The notes under the pieces: generated by a model
What the model was told of the DNA's origin: nothing
The model's database searches: none
Seen by the model: the letters and a program-made list of their open reading frames with translations, nothing else
In this document: one piece after another, positions 39,877-49,005 of the stretch
Layout: every line of letters starts with the position of its first letter
Numbering within the stretch: the first letter of the stretch is position 1
Position numbers and translations under genes: made by a program
Origin: CAVQFD01 sp963724695
GTDB lineage: Bacteria; Acidobacteriota; Vicinamibacteria; Vicinamibacterales; CAVVIG01
Direction: 5' to 3'
NCBI GenBank assembly: GCA_963724695.1
Contig: CAVRVW010000012.1
Span: forward strand, 372,001 to 436,000
Length of the DNA: 64,000 bases

Positions 39877-41994
39877 TCAGACGAGCGCGCCTGTCAGATC
39901 GGCGGCCGACGTCGCCGGAGCCAGGCAAGTGAAGTTACGGCAGACGTAGGCGGCCGGCTGGCCATCCACGGGTTTCATCGCCGCGACGAGCGGCAGCACT
40001 CCGGCCAGCGCGCCCTGCTGTGCGGCGGACAGCGTCAAGACGGTGGCAAACGGGAGATATCGCTCCGCGACGGCGCGTTCCAGCTCGCCGGCGTGACCGT
40101 CCTCGCTCACGATGACAATCTGCTGCGGTCCTGCCCTGTAGAGGGCCAGTGCCGCGGCCATCATCGGCACCCCGCGCCCCACCCGTTCCAACCGATCGCC
40201 GAACAGCGCGAGCGTGCGCTCGATCTTTGCCGTCCAGTCCGGACGTTCGACCAGGTGCGACAGCGAGAGCAGGTTGAGCACCGATACCGCGCTCGGCGTC
40301 GGCTCGGCGCCATCGTAGTCTTCCTTGGCGCGAAGCAGGATGCTCGGGTCCTTCCCAGTCGTGCTGAACCAGCCGCCGTCGGCATCATCCCAGAAGAGCT
40401 CGTCCTGACGTTCCTGCAGTTCGATCGCCCACGTCAGCCAGCGGGGATCCGGGTCGGCCTGGAACAGTTCGAGGAGGCCGAAGACCAGGTTGGCGTAGTC
40501 CTCGGCGTATCCCTCGATCTCGGCATGGCCATCCCGGTATCGCCTCAGAAGCGTCCGCCCGTCGGACCGCCACAGCGTTGTCCGCACGAAGTCCGCTGCT
40601 GCCCGTGCCGCCGCGAGATACGGCCCCTCGCGGCCCAGTCCGGTGGTGACCCGCGCCACCCGGGCGAAGGCCGCGATCATCAAGCCGTTCCAGGCCGTGA
40701 GGATCTTGTCGTCGAGGTGCGGCCGCGGCCGCTTGACGCGCGCGCCAAACATGGCCAGCCGGGTGCGGGACAGCGTGGCTTCGACCTCGGCGGCGGACGT
40801 CCCGGCGTCGCGCGCGAGATCGTCGAGGCCTCGAGCGACGAACAGCAGGTTCTTGCCCGTGAACTCCTGCTGCGGATCGATCGGCGCGTTGCCCTCTGGT
40901 TCCACGCCGAAACGCCGTTTGACGACCTCGGCGTCAGCACCGAGCAAGCCGTCCAGCTCGGTGGCCCGCCACAGGTAGAACGCGCCCTCAGACTTGTGAG
41001 GCGCCGGGTCCAGTGCGTGCTCGGGCGGGATCGAGTCCGCATCTTCGGCGGAATAGAAGCCGCCGCGCGAGTCGGTCATCTCCCGCATGACGTAGCGCAA
41101 CGTGTCCTCGGCGACGTCCAGGAACAGCCCTTCGCCGGAGGCGAGACCTCCCTCGGCAAACGCCAGCACCAGCTGCGCCTGGTCGTATAGCATCTTCTCG
41201 AAGTGCGGCACACGCCAGGCCGCGTCCACGGAATAGCGGTGGAACCCGCCGCCGACGTGATCCCGCATGCCTCCGAGCGCCATGGCCCTCAGCGTCGCCA
41301 GCGCGACGTCCCTGGCTACGCCGTCGCCCGCGCGCGCGTACTCGCGCAGCAGGAAGAGCAGCTCGCTTGGCCGGGGAAACTTGGGCGCGTCGCCGAACCC
41401 GCCGTGCCGGCGGTCGAAGACTTCCTTGAACTGCTGCGCGGTATGCTTCAGCGCGTCCGTGCCAGGTATCCCCGAGCTCCCGGCGCCCGACGCCTCGCCG
41501 GTTCCCCGAAGCTGCTCCGTGACGGCGTCCGCCGAATCCAGAACCTTCTGCCGCTCAGCTCCCCAGACCCGCGCGATCTCTCCCAGAATCTGAACGAAAC
41601 CCGGTCGATTCCATTTGGAGGAGGGCGGAAAGTAGGTGCCGCCGTAGAACGGCTTCAGCGCCGGTGTGAGCCACACGCTCATGGGCCACCCGCCTGAACC
41701 AGTCGTGGCCTGGACGAAGGTCATGTAGACGCGGTCCACGTCCGGACGCTCCTCGCGGTCCACCTTGATGGACACGAAATGCTCGTTCAGCACACGCGCC
41801 ACGTCAGGGTTCTCGAACGATTCGTGCTCCATCACGTGGCACCAGTGGCATGTCGAGTAGCCCACGGACAGGAAAATGGGTTTCTCTTCAGCTCTGGCTT
41901 TCGCGAAGGCTTCGTCGCCCCACGGATACCAATCAACGGGGTTGTTGGCGTGCTGCAGAAGGTAGGGGCTGCGTTCGCTCGAGAGGTGGTTCAT
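39877..41994 (-). CDS. Thioredoxin-domain/DUF255 protein (YyaL/spermatogenesis-associated 20 family)
   Basis: 705 residues. N-terminal thioredoxin fold (1-170) with the active pair STCHWCHVM and the family opening SPYLLQHANNPVDWYPW. A long (alpha/alpha)6-barrel-like region follows, with FHRYSVDAAWRVPHFEKMLYDQAQL and ILTAWNGLMIAAFA, resembling N-acylglucosamine 2-epimerases. A C-terminal segment has VYVCRNFTCLAP (read AAYVCRNFTC). The family is widespread, probably cytosolic, with no settled function. It overlaps the PfpI gene by 4 bases. Confidence 0.92.
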   Translation of the reverse strand: MNHLSSERSPYLLQHANNPVDWYPWGDEAFAKARAEEKPIFLSVGYSTCHWCHVMEHESFENPDVARVLNEHFVSIKVDREERPDVDRVYMTFVQATTGSGGWPMSVWLTPALKPFYGGTYFPPSSKWNRPGFVQILGEIARVWGAERQKVLDSADAVTEQLRGTGEASGAGSSGIPGTDALKHTAQQFKEVFDRRHGGFGDAPKFPRPSELLFLLREYARAGDGVARDVALATLRAMALGGMRDHVGGGFHRYSVDAAWRVPHFEKMLYDQAQLVLAFAEGGLASGEGLFLDVAEDTLRYVMREMTDSRGGFYSAEDADSIPPEHALDPAPHKSEGAFYLWRATELDGLLGADAEVVKRRFGVEPEGNAPIDPQQEFTGKNLLFVARGLDDLARDAGTSAAEVEATLSRTRLAMFGARVKRPRPHLDDKILTAWNGLMIAAFARVARVTTGLGREGPYLAAARAAADFVRTTLWRSDGRTLLRRYRDGHAEIEGYAEDYANLVFGLLELFQADPDPRWLTWAIELQERQDELFWDDADGGWFSTTGKDPSILLRAKEDYDGAEPTPSAVSVLNLLSLSHLVERPDWTAKIERTLALFGDRLERVGRGVPMMAAALALYRAGPQQIVIVSEDGHAGELERAVAERYLPFATVLTLSAAQQGALAGVLPLVAAMKPVDGQPAAYVCRNFTCLAPATSAADLTGALV

Positions 41995-42533
41995 GGGGCG
42001 GATGTCGCTCCGCCCAGGGCCCGGATAATCGCGTCGCTGAACATCGGCACGTCGTCGGGTTTCCTCGACGTGATCAGGTTGCCGTCCTCGACGACCGGCT
42101 TGTCCACATAGAGGCCGCCGGCGTTCTTGACGTCAATCGCGATCGACGGCCAGCACGTCAGCGTCCGGCCTCGAAGCACGTTCGCGGAAATCAGGAGCGA
42201 CGGCGCATGGCAGATGGCGGCCACCGGCTTTCCGGCTTCCATGGCGTCGCGCACGAGATCGACCATCGCGTGGCGCAGGCGCATCTTGTCCGGGGCGTAG
42301 CCGCCGGGCACGACCACGGCGTCGAAATCCTTGATCCGGGCCGCACCCGCGGCCGTCTCGGCCCTGATGATCGTGCCGTTGCGCTTGCCGCGATAGTCGG
42401 CGCCCGCCACGGGGCCGACGACGACGACCGTCGCGCCCGCGTTCTGGAGGGCCTCGAGCGGCCCGGTCAGCTCTCGATCTTCGAAGTCGTCCTCAACCAA
42501 GAGCGCCACACGCTTGCCGGTCAACGAAGCCAT
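41991..42533 (-). CDS. DJ-1/PfpI-family class I glutamine amidotransferase-like protein
   Basis: 180 residues. The nucleophile elbow AAICHAPSLL holds the cysteine and the following histidine, and an acidic residue (EDDFEDREL) lies near the N-terminus. Members are deglycases, chaperones or proteases involved in carbonyl and oxidative stress. It precedes and overlaps the thioredoxin-domain gene, consistent with a stress-related pair. Confidence 0.9.
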   Translation of the reverse strand: MASLTGKRVALLVEDDFEDRELTGPLEALQNAGATVVVVGPVAGADYRGKRNGTIIRAETAAGAARIKDFDAVVVPGGYAPDKMRLRHAMVDLVRDAMEAGKPVAAICHAPSLLISANVLRGRTLTCWPSIAIDVKNAGGLYVDKPVVEDGNLITSRKPDDVPMFSDAIIRALGGATSAP

Positions 42534-42587
42534 CCCGCGATTCTAGCACCTCGCCGCCGGCGACAAAGTGGCGCGTCCGATCGCTCC

Positions 42588-43493
42588 TTACGCTCTCGGC
42601 GCCGGCGCGGCCGGCATCTCCTCGGGACGACCGCGGCGAAGCCGCGCGTAGGCCGCCGTGAACTCCACGCCGTAGAGCAGGATCACCGCCTGTGTGTACA
42701 CCCACACGAGGAACACGACCACGACACCGATCGAGCCGTTGACGCGTGTGAACCGCGACATGTCGCTCATGAACCACGAGAAGCCTTCGAGCGCGACCCT
42801 CCACAGCAGCCCCGTCACCAATGCGCCGATCCAGACATCGCGGAACCGCACCTTGGCGTTCGGCACGAAGTAATAGACGAAGCCGACCACGACGATGAAG
42901 AGGGCCGTCGTCGCGTAGCGGACAAGGAAGCTGCGCAACACGAGCAGCCACGGAAAGCTCACCAGCACATCCGAGAACCAGCTCGCGCCTACCAGATTCG
43001 CAGCCGACACGAGCAGCAGCGCTACGAGAAGGATCAGCCCCGCCACAATCAACATCAGAAACGAGAAGAGCTTGTGCCCCCAGAAACTGCGCGTCTTCTC
43101 CACACGCCAAGCGTGGTTGACGGCCGTGCTGATGGCCCCGAAGAAGCCGAGCGAGCCCCAGACCAGCGCAATGGAGCCCAGGACACCCACGGCCAGAGGG
43201 TTTCGCCGAAAATCGTCGAGCTGGCCGGTGATGAAGTCGAACTGCCGCGGAAAGTACTGCAGGACGAAGCTCAGGACAGCGCTCCGATCGGCTTCGTCCG
43301 CCGTGACGCTTCCGAGGATCGCGAGGGCGAGAAGCGAGAACGGAAAAAGGGAAAGGAGCGCGTAATAGGCGATCGACGCCGCGTAGGTGAGGTTGTCGCT
43401 GCTGTAGAAGCCGAGAAACCCACGCCAGAACGACAGACCGGTCAGCCGGACAATCGCGCGGACCTTCTGCCCGGCCCGTTTGAGGGTGCTCAC
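42588..43493 (-). CDS. YihY/BrkB-family integral membrane protein
   Basis: About 301 residues from a GTG (VSTLKRAGQKVR); an in-frame ATG 26 codons upstream has non-family sequence. Six membrane segments; the family motifs AASIAYYALLSLFPF, GSIALVWGSLGFFGAISTAVNHAW and FTRVNGSIGVVVVFLVWVYTQAVILLYGVEF are present. Often annotated as RNase BN by mistake; the function is unknown, perhaps transport. Confidence 0.9.
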   Translation of the reverse strand: MSTLKRAGQKVRAIVRLTGLSFWRGFLGFYSSDNLTYAASIAYYALLSLFPFSLLALAILGSVTADEADRSAVLSFVLQYFPRQFDFITGQLDDFRRNPLAVGVLGSIALVWGSLGFFGAISTAVNHAWRVEKTRSFWGHKLFSFLMLIVAGLILLVALLLVSAANLVGASWFSDVLVSFPWLLVLRSFLVRYATTALFIVVVGFVYYFVPNAKVRFRDVWIGALVTGLLWRVALEGFSWFMSDMSRFTRVNGSIGVVVVFLVWVYTQAVILLYGVEFTAAYARLRRGRPEEMPAAPAPRA

Positions 43494-43610
43494 GCGAGGA
43501 TTATGGCAGCTGGTGCGACCTTTCTCGCAGTCCTGTGTCGCAGACCGGTCTGGCCTGAGGTAGGTCTGCAACGAGAGACCGGCCTCAGGCCCGAGGTCGT
43601 CGCGTCCGAC

Positions 43611-43964
43611 TCAGCCTCGTCGGATCGTACTCGACGCGGCGCTGCTGGCGTCACGCGCGTAGCGCTCGGCTTCGTCCGCGCCCCGCGCGACGGCGTCCTT
43701 CGTCTTGTCGAAGAACTCCCGGCCCTTCTCGCGGCCCTTTTCGGCCCACTCGCTCGCAGTATTCGATGCGGTGCGGTAGCCCTCGGACGCATTCTTCGCG
43801 AGCTGTTCCGCCTGGCCGGAAATCTGCTGGCGCAGTTCGGATCCCGCTTTCGGGGCAAACAGCAGCCCGAGGCCCGCGCCCAGGACAGTGCCGGTCAGCA
43901 GGCCCATCACGAAGGCGCCGCCGTGGTGATGCTCCTCGTCGAATCGTTCGTAGCCGTTGGTCAT
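43611..43964 (-). CDS. YtxH-domain protein
   Basis: 117 residues. One membrane segment with the YtxH signature GLLTGTVLGAGLGLLFAPKAGSELR, then a long amphipathic, Ala/Glu/Lys-rich helix. Such proteins are general-stress, envelope-associated proteins. It is third in a run of small minus-strand genes with similar layout. Confidence 0.88.
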   Translation of the reverse strand: MTNGYERFDEEHHHGGAFVMGLLTGTVLGAGLGLLFAPKAGSELRQQISGQAEQLAKNASEGYRTASNTASEWAEKGREKGREFFDKTKDAVARGADEAERYARDASSAASSTIRRG

Positions 43965-44031
43965 GTCATGCCTCCAATACCTGGTGCGTTGTCAGCTTGG
44001 CGCGCATCGGCGCGTCACTGGTCGGTACGTG

Positions 44032-44373
44032 CTAGCGGAGCAGCACGTTGAGCGCCATTCGGGCGCCGCGGATGAGCCCGATGGCGGGAATGGCCTTGGC
44101 ACGGACCGTCGAGGTCACCCGATCCACGGTCGCGTCCACGCGCTCGACCGCGCCGAGCGCGTGATCCACGCGCGCCAGAAGCGGAGCCATCTGACGTTCG
44201 AGGTCGTCGATCCGCCTGGCGACCTGACGCTGGACCTCGTGGTATGCCCGCGTGGCCTTCGAGTAGAGAACAAGAGCGACGACGACGGCGCCGACGGCGA
44301 TCGCGGCCTGGATCACGGTCGCTACGGCCACGATCGTGAGAATCGTATTGGTGGAAGCAATGTTCTCAGTCAT
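44032..44373 (-). CDS. DUF948-like single-pass membrane protein
   Basis: 113 residues from ATG (MTENIASTN). One membrane segment at about 10-35 (TIVAVATVIQAAIAVGAVVVALVLY), then a coiled-coil region (EVQRQVARRIDDLERQMAPLLARVDHALGAVERVDATVDRV). This resembles the DUF948 proteins often linked to YtxH genes in stress operons. It starts five bases after the upstream gene ends. Confidence 0.75.
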   Translation of the reverse strand: MTENIASTNTILTIVAVATVIQAAIAVGAVVVALVLYSKATRAYHEVQRQVARRIDDLERQMAPLLARVDHALGAVERVDATVDRVTSTVRAKAIPAIGLIRGARMALNVLLR

Positions 44374-44378
44374 GGTCG

Positions 44379-44630
44379 TCAGAAGGGCCTTGTCCGCCCC
44401 GGCGCGTCCGTGCCGGCCGCATCCAGGAGATGCCATCCTTCGTGAGCGAGGCCCCTGGCTCTTGCGACGGCCGTCCTGAAATTGAAGAGCTCGCGCGCCA
44501 GCTCATCAACGGCTGGCTCCACTCGGCGCCGGAAGCGGCGACCCGGCTCGGTAAAGAAGAGGTAGCCGGCGACTGCGCCGAGCACCGAGCCGATGACCGT
44601 GGCAACGAATACCTGAGATCGCTCGTTCAC
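44379..44630 (-). CDS. Short YtxH-like membrane protein
   Basis: 83 residues from a GTG (VNERSQVF). Membrane segment ATVIGSVLGAVAGYLFFTEPGRRFRRR, matching the GxxxG..LFxxxxG..RR pattern of YtxH, followed by an amphipathic helix. First gene of the three-gene envelope-stress style run. A heptamer inverted array lies upstream. Confidence 0.72.
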   Translation of the reverse strand: MNERSQVFVATVIGSVLGAVAGYLFFTEPGRRFRRRVEPAVDELARELFNFRTAVARARGLAHEGWHLLDAAGTDAPGRTRPF

Positions 44631-44680
44631 AGCGCACTCCCTGCGGAATGCACTACAAACGATGTGCCATTCCTGGAAGC

Positions 44681-44776
44681 GCAAATCGCAGATCGTAAAT
44701 CGCACCTCTCGTGGAAGGGATTTGCGATTCTCGCTTTTCGATTTGCGATTTGAGATCTCCGATTTACGATGCAAAT
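44681..44776. repeat. Inverted heptamer array (GCAAATC/GATTTGC)
   Basis: The left arm is four 7-base units (GCAAATC, GCAGATC, GTAAATC, GCACCTC). The right arm is eight units of the reverse-complement type (GATTTGC, GATTCTC, GCTTTTC, GATTTGC, GATTTGA, GATCTCC, GATTTAC, GAT). The arms can pair into a long imperfect hairpin. It is AT-rich compared with its surroundings and lies between the NtrC-type gene and the YtxH-like run. Confidence 0.8.
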
Positions 44777-44783
44777 GGTTCAG

Positions 44784-46193
44784 CTAGGCGGTGGTCTCCG
44801 ATCGGGCGGCTGCGCGCGCGGACTTGCCCACGTCGTGGATCTCGTGCTTCTTCATCTTGCTGTACAGCGTCGGCCGGTACAAGCCGAGGATCTGGGCCGC
44901 CTCCTGCTTGTTCCAGTTCGTCCGCTGAAGCGTCTGCAGGATGGCCATCCGCTCGATCTCAGCGAGCGTGCGGTGTGGCGGGATGACGAAGTCCGCCGAC
45001 GCCGAAGTCTCCTCGCGGATCGACTCCGGCAGATCGCCGACCAGAATCTCCGCGCCCTTGGCCACGAGCACCGCCCGCTCGATGGCGTTCTCCAGCTCCC
45101 GCACATTGCCCGGCCAGCGGTTGCGGATGAGGAGGTGGTACACCCCAGGCGCCAGCGTCTTGACGTTCTTCTGGTAGCGCTGCCGGAACTTGTCGATGAA
45201 GTAGTCGCACAACAGCGGAATGTCTTCGGTCCGTTCCCGCAGCGGCGGCACACGGAGGGTGATCGTGTTGATCCGGAAATACAAGTCCTCGCGCAGCCGT
45301 CCTTCGCGCAGCGCCGCGTCGACGTCGATGTTGGTCGCGCACAGCAGGCGGAAGTCCACGTGGACGATTCGCTCGCTGCCAATCGGCCGGTACTCGCGCT
45401 CCTGCAGGACCCGAAGGAGCTTGGTCTGAAGGTATGACGGCATCTCGCCGATCTCGTCGAGCAGCAGCGACCCGCCCTCGGCCATCTCGAACAGCCCTTC
45501 CTTGTCCACCGTCGCGCCGGTGAACGCGCCCTTCTTGTAGCCGAAGAGCTCCGACTCGATGAGCTCTTTCGGAATGGCGGCGCAGTTGATCTTGATGAAC
45601 GGCCCCTTGGACCGTTTGCTGTTGTAGTGGATGGCGTTGGCGATGAGCTCCTTCCCCGTACCGTTCTCTCCCTGAATCAGGATGTTCGCCTCGCTGGCGG
45701 CGACGCTCTCCACCAGCTCGAAGAGGTCCTGCATCTTCTTGCTCTTGCCGACCACGTTCTGAAACTTGTACCGGTCCTGGAGCTTCTGCTTGAGCGCCTC
45801 GTTTTCGTCGGCCAGCGACCGCTGCTTGATGGCCTTTTCGAGCTTGTCCAGAAGACGATCGGCGTCGACAGGCTTCTCGAGGAAGTCGAAGGCGCCCGCC
45901 TTGACCGCTTCGACCGACCGGGGGATATTGCCCTGGCCCGTGATCACGATGACCTCGGCTTCGGCGTCGATGGCCTTGAACTTCCGCACGAGCTCGATAC
46001 CATCGACGTCCGGCAGCATCATGTCGGTAATCACGGCGTCCGGCCGCCACGTCCGGAAGATCTCCTCGCCGCGGGTGCCGATGAGCGCCGTCCGAACCTC
46101 GAAGCCCGCGTGCTCGAGCAAGATCTTCAGCCACTCCGTCATCGACGGCTCGTCATCGATAGCCAGGACGCGGCGCTTCCGCTTGACACTCAT
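44784..46193 (-). CDS. NtrC-family sigma-54-dependent response regulator
   Basis: 469 residues. Receiver domain 1-125 with the phospho-acceptor Asp in AVITDMMLPD and the Lys in FLEKPV. AAA+ domain about 150-390: Walker A GENGTGKE, the sigma-54 contact loop GAFTGA, Walker B GGSLLLDEIGEM. C-terminal Fis-type helix-turn-helix NKQEAAQILGLYRPTLYSKM. The ATG (MSVKRKRRV) is preferred over a longer frame upstream that lacks receiver-like sequence. No histidine kinase is adjacent. Confidence 0.94.
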   Translation of the reverse strand: MSVKRKRRVLAIDDEPSMTEWLKILLEHAGFEVRTALIGTRGEEIFRTWRPDAVITDMMLPDVDGIELVRKFKAIDAEAEVIVITGQGNIPRSVEAVKAGAFDFLEKPVDADRLLDKLEKAIKQRSLADENEALKQKLQDRYKFQNVVGKSKKMQDLFELVESVAASEANILIQGENGTGKELIANAIHYNSKRSKGPFIKINCAAIPKELIESELFGYKKGAFTGATVDKEGLFEMAEGGSLLLDEIGEMPSYLQTKLLRVLQEREYRPIGSERIVHVDFRLLCATNIDVDAALREGRLREDLYFRINTITLRVPPLRERTEDIPLLCDYFIDKFRQRYQKNVKTLAPGVYHLLIRNRWPGNVRELENAIERAVLVAKGAEILVGDLPESIREETSASADFVIPPHRTLAEIERMAILQTLQRTNWNKQEAAQILGLYRPTLYSKMKKHEIHDVGKSARAAARSETTA

Positions 46194-46279
46194 GCTCCTC
46201 AGGATGCGTCGCCCGGTGAACGAAGTCAATACACGAAGGAAGAACCTGTCGGGGAGTTGTACGCCGGTATAATGCGCCC

Positions 46280-46486
46280 ATGTCCGAGCCGCCTCAGAAA
46301 CCGGCACCCGCAGGCCCCGCTCGTCCAATCACGCCGGTCCGCTCCGCGAGCTCAGCAGTGAGCCAGCCGGCCTCCTGCTCAGCCGGCGCGATGCTCTGCG
46401 AGCGATGCGGCGTCGAGATGTATCGGATGCACGCAGTCTGGCGCTGCCCGGGCTGCGGGTTCAAGACCGATTGCTGCGGGTGGTGA
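46280..46486 (+). CDS. Small zinc-ribbon protein upstream of MCC beta
   Basis: 68 residues: a Pro/Ala-rich N-terminus, then LCERCGVEMYRMHAVWRCPGCGFKTDCCGW with two CxxC pairs for one zinc. Its TGA overlaps the carboxyltransferase ATG by one base (TGATG), so translation is coupled. The zinc-ribbon recalls the one in acetyl-CoA carboxylase AccD, but here it is a separate peptide. Role unknown; perhaps an accessory of the carboxylase. Confidence 0.75.
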   Translation: MSEPPQKPAPAGPARPITPVRSASSAVSQPASCSAGAMLCERCGVEMYRMHAVWRCPGCGFKTDCCGW

Positions 46487-48093
46487 TGCGCACGCTCGAG
46501 TCGCACATCGACGTGGCAGACGCCGTCTTCGCGGCCAACCGCGATCGCATGACCGCCCTTGTCAGCGACCTGCACGCGCGCCTCGCGCAGGCGCGCCTGG
46601 GCGGGGGCGCCAAGTACGCGGAACGGCATCGGGCGCAAGGCAAGCTCCCCGTCCGGGAGCGCATCGACGGGCTGCTCGATCCCGGCTCGCCGCTGCTCGA
46701 GCTCTCGCCCCTTGCCGCATCAGGGATGTACGACGACGAGGCGCCCGGCGCGGGCCTGGTCACCGGGATCGGCCGCGTGTCCGGGCGCGAAGTGCTCGTC
46801 GTCGCCAACGACGCCACGGTCAAGGGCGGCACCTACTATCCGATCACGGTCAAGAAGCATCTGCGTGCACAGCAGGTGGCGATGGAGAACCGCCTGCCGT
46901 GCGTGTACCTGGTCGACTCCGGCGGCGCGTTCCTCCCGCTCCAGGCCGAGGTCTTCCCGGACCGCGATCATTTCGGGCGCATCTTCTACAACCAGGCGCG
47001 GATGTCGGCCGAGGGCATTCCTCAAATTGCCGTCGTCATGGGCTCGTGCACCGCGGGCGGCGCTTACGTCCCCGCGATGTCCGACGAGACCATCATCGTC
47101 AAGGGCACCGGGACGATCTTTCTCGGCGGTCCCCCGCTGGTCAAAGCCGCCACCGGCGAAGACGTCACGGCCGAGGAGCTCGGCGGCGCCGACGTGCACA
47201 CTCGCCTTTCGGGGGTGGCCGACTACCTGGCGGACGATGACCGCCACGCGCTCGAGCTCTGTCGAACGATTGTGTCGAGCCTGACGTCGGTCAAGGCGCT
47301 TCCCGCTGATATGGCGACGCCCGAGGATCCCGCGTACGACCCTGCCGAACTCTACGGCATCGTCAACGCGGACATCAGGAAGCCCTACGACGTCCGCGAG
47401 ATCATTGCGCGGCTCGTGGATGGATCGCGCTTCGATGAGTTCAAGGCACGGTACGGCGCGACGCTCGTCACCGGCTTCGCGCGCCTCCATGGCTTCCTGG
47501 TGGGTGTCGTGGCCAACAACGGCGTCCTCTTTTCTGAGTCCGCGCTCAAGGCCACGCACTTCATCGAGCTCTGCAACATGCGCGGCGTTCCGCTGGTGTT
47601 CCTGCAGAACATCACCGGCTTCATCGTGGGCCGGCAGTACGAGCGCGCCGGCATCGCCAAGGACGGCGCGAAGATGGTTCATGCCGTGGCGAACTCCGTG
47701 GTCCCGAAGTTCACCGTCGTCATCGGGGGGTCGTTCGGGGCCGGCAACTACGGCATGTGCGGGCGGGCGTACGATCCGCGCCTGCTGTGGATGTGGCCGA
47801 ACGCACGGATCTCGGTCATGGGCGGCGAGCAGGCCGCGGGCGTCCTCACTTCGGTCAAGCGCGAACAGCAGGCTCGCGAGGGCAAGGCCTTGTCTCCTGC
47901 TGACGAAGACGCCGTCCGCCAGCCGATTCTGGAGAAGTACGAACTGGAAGGGTCGCCCTACTACTCGACGGCTCGGATCTGGGACGATGGGGTCGTGGAC
48001 CCGGCCCAGACCAGATCAGCGCTCGCGCTTGGGCTCTCGGCCGCGTTCAACGCGCCGGTGCCGCCGCCCAAGTTCGGCATCTTCAGGATGTAG
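46486..48093 (+). CDS. liuB: Methylcrotonyl-CoA carboxylase, carboxyltransferase (beta) subunit
   Basis: 535 residues, intact. The carboxyltransferase core has GTYYPITVKKHLRAQ, YLVDSGGAFLPLQ, RIFYNQARMSAEGIPQIAVVMGSCTAGGAYVP (in parts), FLGGPPLVKAATGE, VFLQNITGFIVGR and GGSFGAGNYGMCGRAYDP. This is characteristic of MCC rather than propionyl-CoA carboxylase. It transfers CO2 from biotin to 3-methylcrotonyl-CoA in leucine breakdown. First large gene of the operon. Confidence 0.92.
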   Translation: MRTLESHIDVADAVFAANRDRMTALVSDLHARLAQARLGGGAKYAERHRAQGKLPVRERIDGLLDPGSPLLELSPLAASGMYDDEAPGAGLVTGIGRVSGREVLVVANDATVKGGTYYPITVKKHLRAQQVAMENRLPCVYLVDSGGAFLPLQAEVFPDRDHFGRIFYNQARMSAEGIPQIAVVMGSCTAGGAYVPAMSDETIIVKGTGTIFLGGPPLVKAATGEDVTAEELGGADVHTRLSGVADYLADDDRHALELCRTIVSSLTSVKALPADMATPEDPAYDPAELYGIVNADIRKPYDVREIIARLVDGSRFDEFKARYGATLVTGFARLHGFLVGVVANNGVLFSESALKATHFIELCNMRGVPLVFLQNITGFIVGRQYERAGIAKDGAKMVHAVANSVVPKFTVVIGGSFGAGNYGMCGRAYDPRLLWMWPNARISVMGGEQAAGVLTSVKREQQAREGKALSPADEDAVRQPILEKYELEGSPYYSTARIWDDGVVDPAQTRSALALGLSAAFNAPVPPPKFGIFRM

Positions 48094-48101
48094 GACCACG
48101 A

Positions 48102-48893
48102 GTGTTCAAACATCTTCTGAGTGTCCGGGACGGCGCCGTTCTGCGCCTGACGCTGAACCGGCCGGACGTGCGCAACGCCTTGAACGATGAAGTGGTCGCG
48201 GAGCTCGCCGCCTGGGCCGGGCAGGCCACCCGGGATCGAACCATCAGGGCCGCGGTGCTGTCTGGCGAGGGCAAGAGCTTTTCGGCGGGCGCCGACGTCC
48301 AGTGGATGGCGAAGACGGTCGGCTACAGCGAGGCGGAGAACCTTCGCGACGCGACCGCCTTGACCGCCATGTTCGCCGCGCTCGACGGCCTGCCCTTCCC
48401 GCTCGTCGGCCGTATTCAGGGCGCGGCGCTTGGTGGAGGCGCCGGGCTCGCCGCGATCTGCGACATCGTGATCTCCGAAGATCAGGCGGTGTTCGGCTTC
48501 ACCGAAGTGAAGCTGGGGATCGTCCCGGCAGCGATCTCCCCTTTCGTGCTCGCCAAGATCGGACGATCAGCGGCGCGCGAACTGTTCCTCACCGGCGCGC
48601 GTTTTTCGGCGCATCGGGCACAGGAGATCGGCCTTGTCCACCACGTCGTGCCTGCCGCCGGACTGGACCACGCCGTGGCCTCGTGCCTGAACGACGTGCT
48701 CGCTGCGGGCCCTGAAGCGGTTGCGGCGGCCAAGGCGCTCATCCGGGAGGTGGCCGGGCGGTCGATCGAAGACGCCGCGCCGATCACGGCGAGGACGATC
48801 GCCGCAAGGCGCGTGTCTGCCGAGGGCCAGGAGGGGCTGCGGGCGTTTCTTGAGAAGCGTGCGCCCTCCTTTGACTCGCGGTTCAAGGCTTAG
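48102..48893 (+). CDS. liuC: Methylglutaconyl-CoA hydratase (enoyl-CoA hydratase family)
   Basis: 263 residues from GTG. Crotonase fold with the oxyanion-hole blocks GKSFSAGADVQWM and GAALGGGAGLAAICDIV, and FGFTEVKLGIVPAAISPFV. In this operon it would hydrate 3-methylglutaconyl-CoA to HMG-CoA, the step after MCC. The start is eight bases after the carboxyltransferase stop. Assignment to the specific substrate rests on context. Confidence 0.88.
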   Translation: MFKHLLSVRDGAVLRLTLNRPDVRNALNDEVVAELAAWAGQATRDRTIRAAVLSGEGKSFSAGADVQWMAKTVGYSEAENLRDATALTAMFAALDGLPFPLVGRIQGAALGGGAGLAAICDIVISEDQAVFGFTEVKLGIVPAAISPFVLAKIGRSAARELFLTGARFSAHRAQEIGLVHHVVPAAGLDHAVASCLNDVLAAGPEAVAAAKALIREVAGRSIEDAAPITARTIAARRVSAEGQEGLRAFLEKRAPSFDSRFKA

Positions 48894-48999
48894 GGCTTAG
48901 GGCTCAGGGCTTCAGGCTTAGGGCTCAAGGCTTAAGCTAGGAGTGAGCTATCTGCCGTGAGCTATCTGTCGTGAGCCCTGAGTCCTCAGCCATGAGCCC
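48886..48999. repeat. Inverted heptamer array (AGGGCTT/TGAGCCC)
   Basis: Left arm: eight 7-base units around AGGGCTT/AGGGCTC. Right arm: TGAGCTA and TCTGCCG alternating, then TGAGCCC, TGAGTCC, TCAGCCA, TGAGCCC; the last units are reverse-complement-like to the left arm and keep the 7-base phase. It fills the gap between liuC and the biotin carboxylase gene and even includes the liuC stop codon. Confidence 0.8.
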
Positions 49000-49005
49000 G
49001 AGCCT

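Noticed and set aside
43494..43571. Longer start for the YihY protein
   Set aside because: The 26 extra residues are not family-like and have no ribosome site; the GTG at 43493 fits better.
41850..44051. A 733-residue plus-strand frame
   Set aside because: Antisense to YyaL-type, PfpI, YihY and YtxH genes, all with strong motifs; a shadow of their codon bias.
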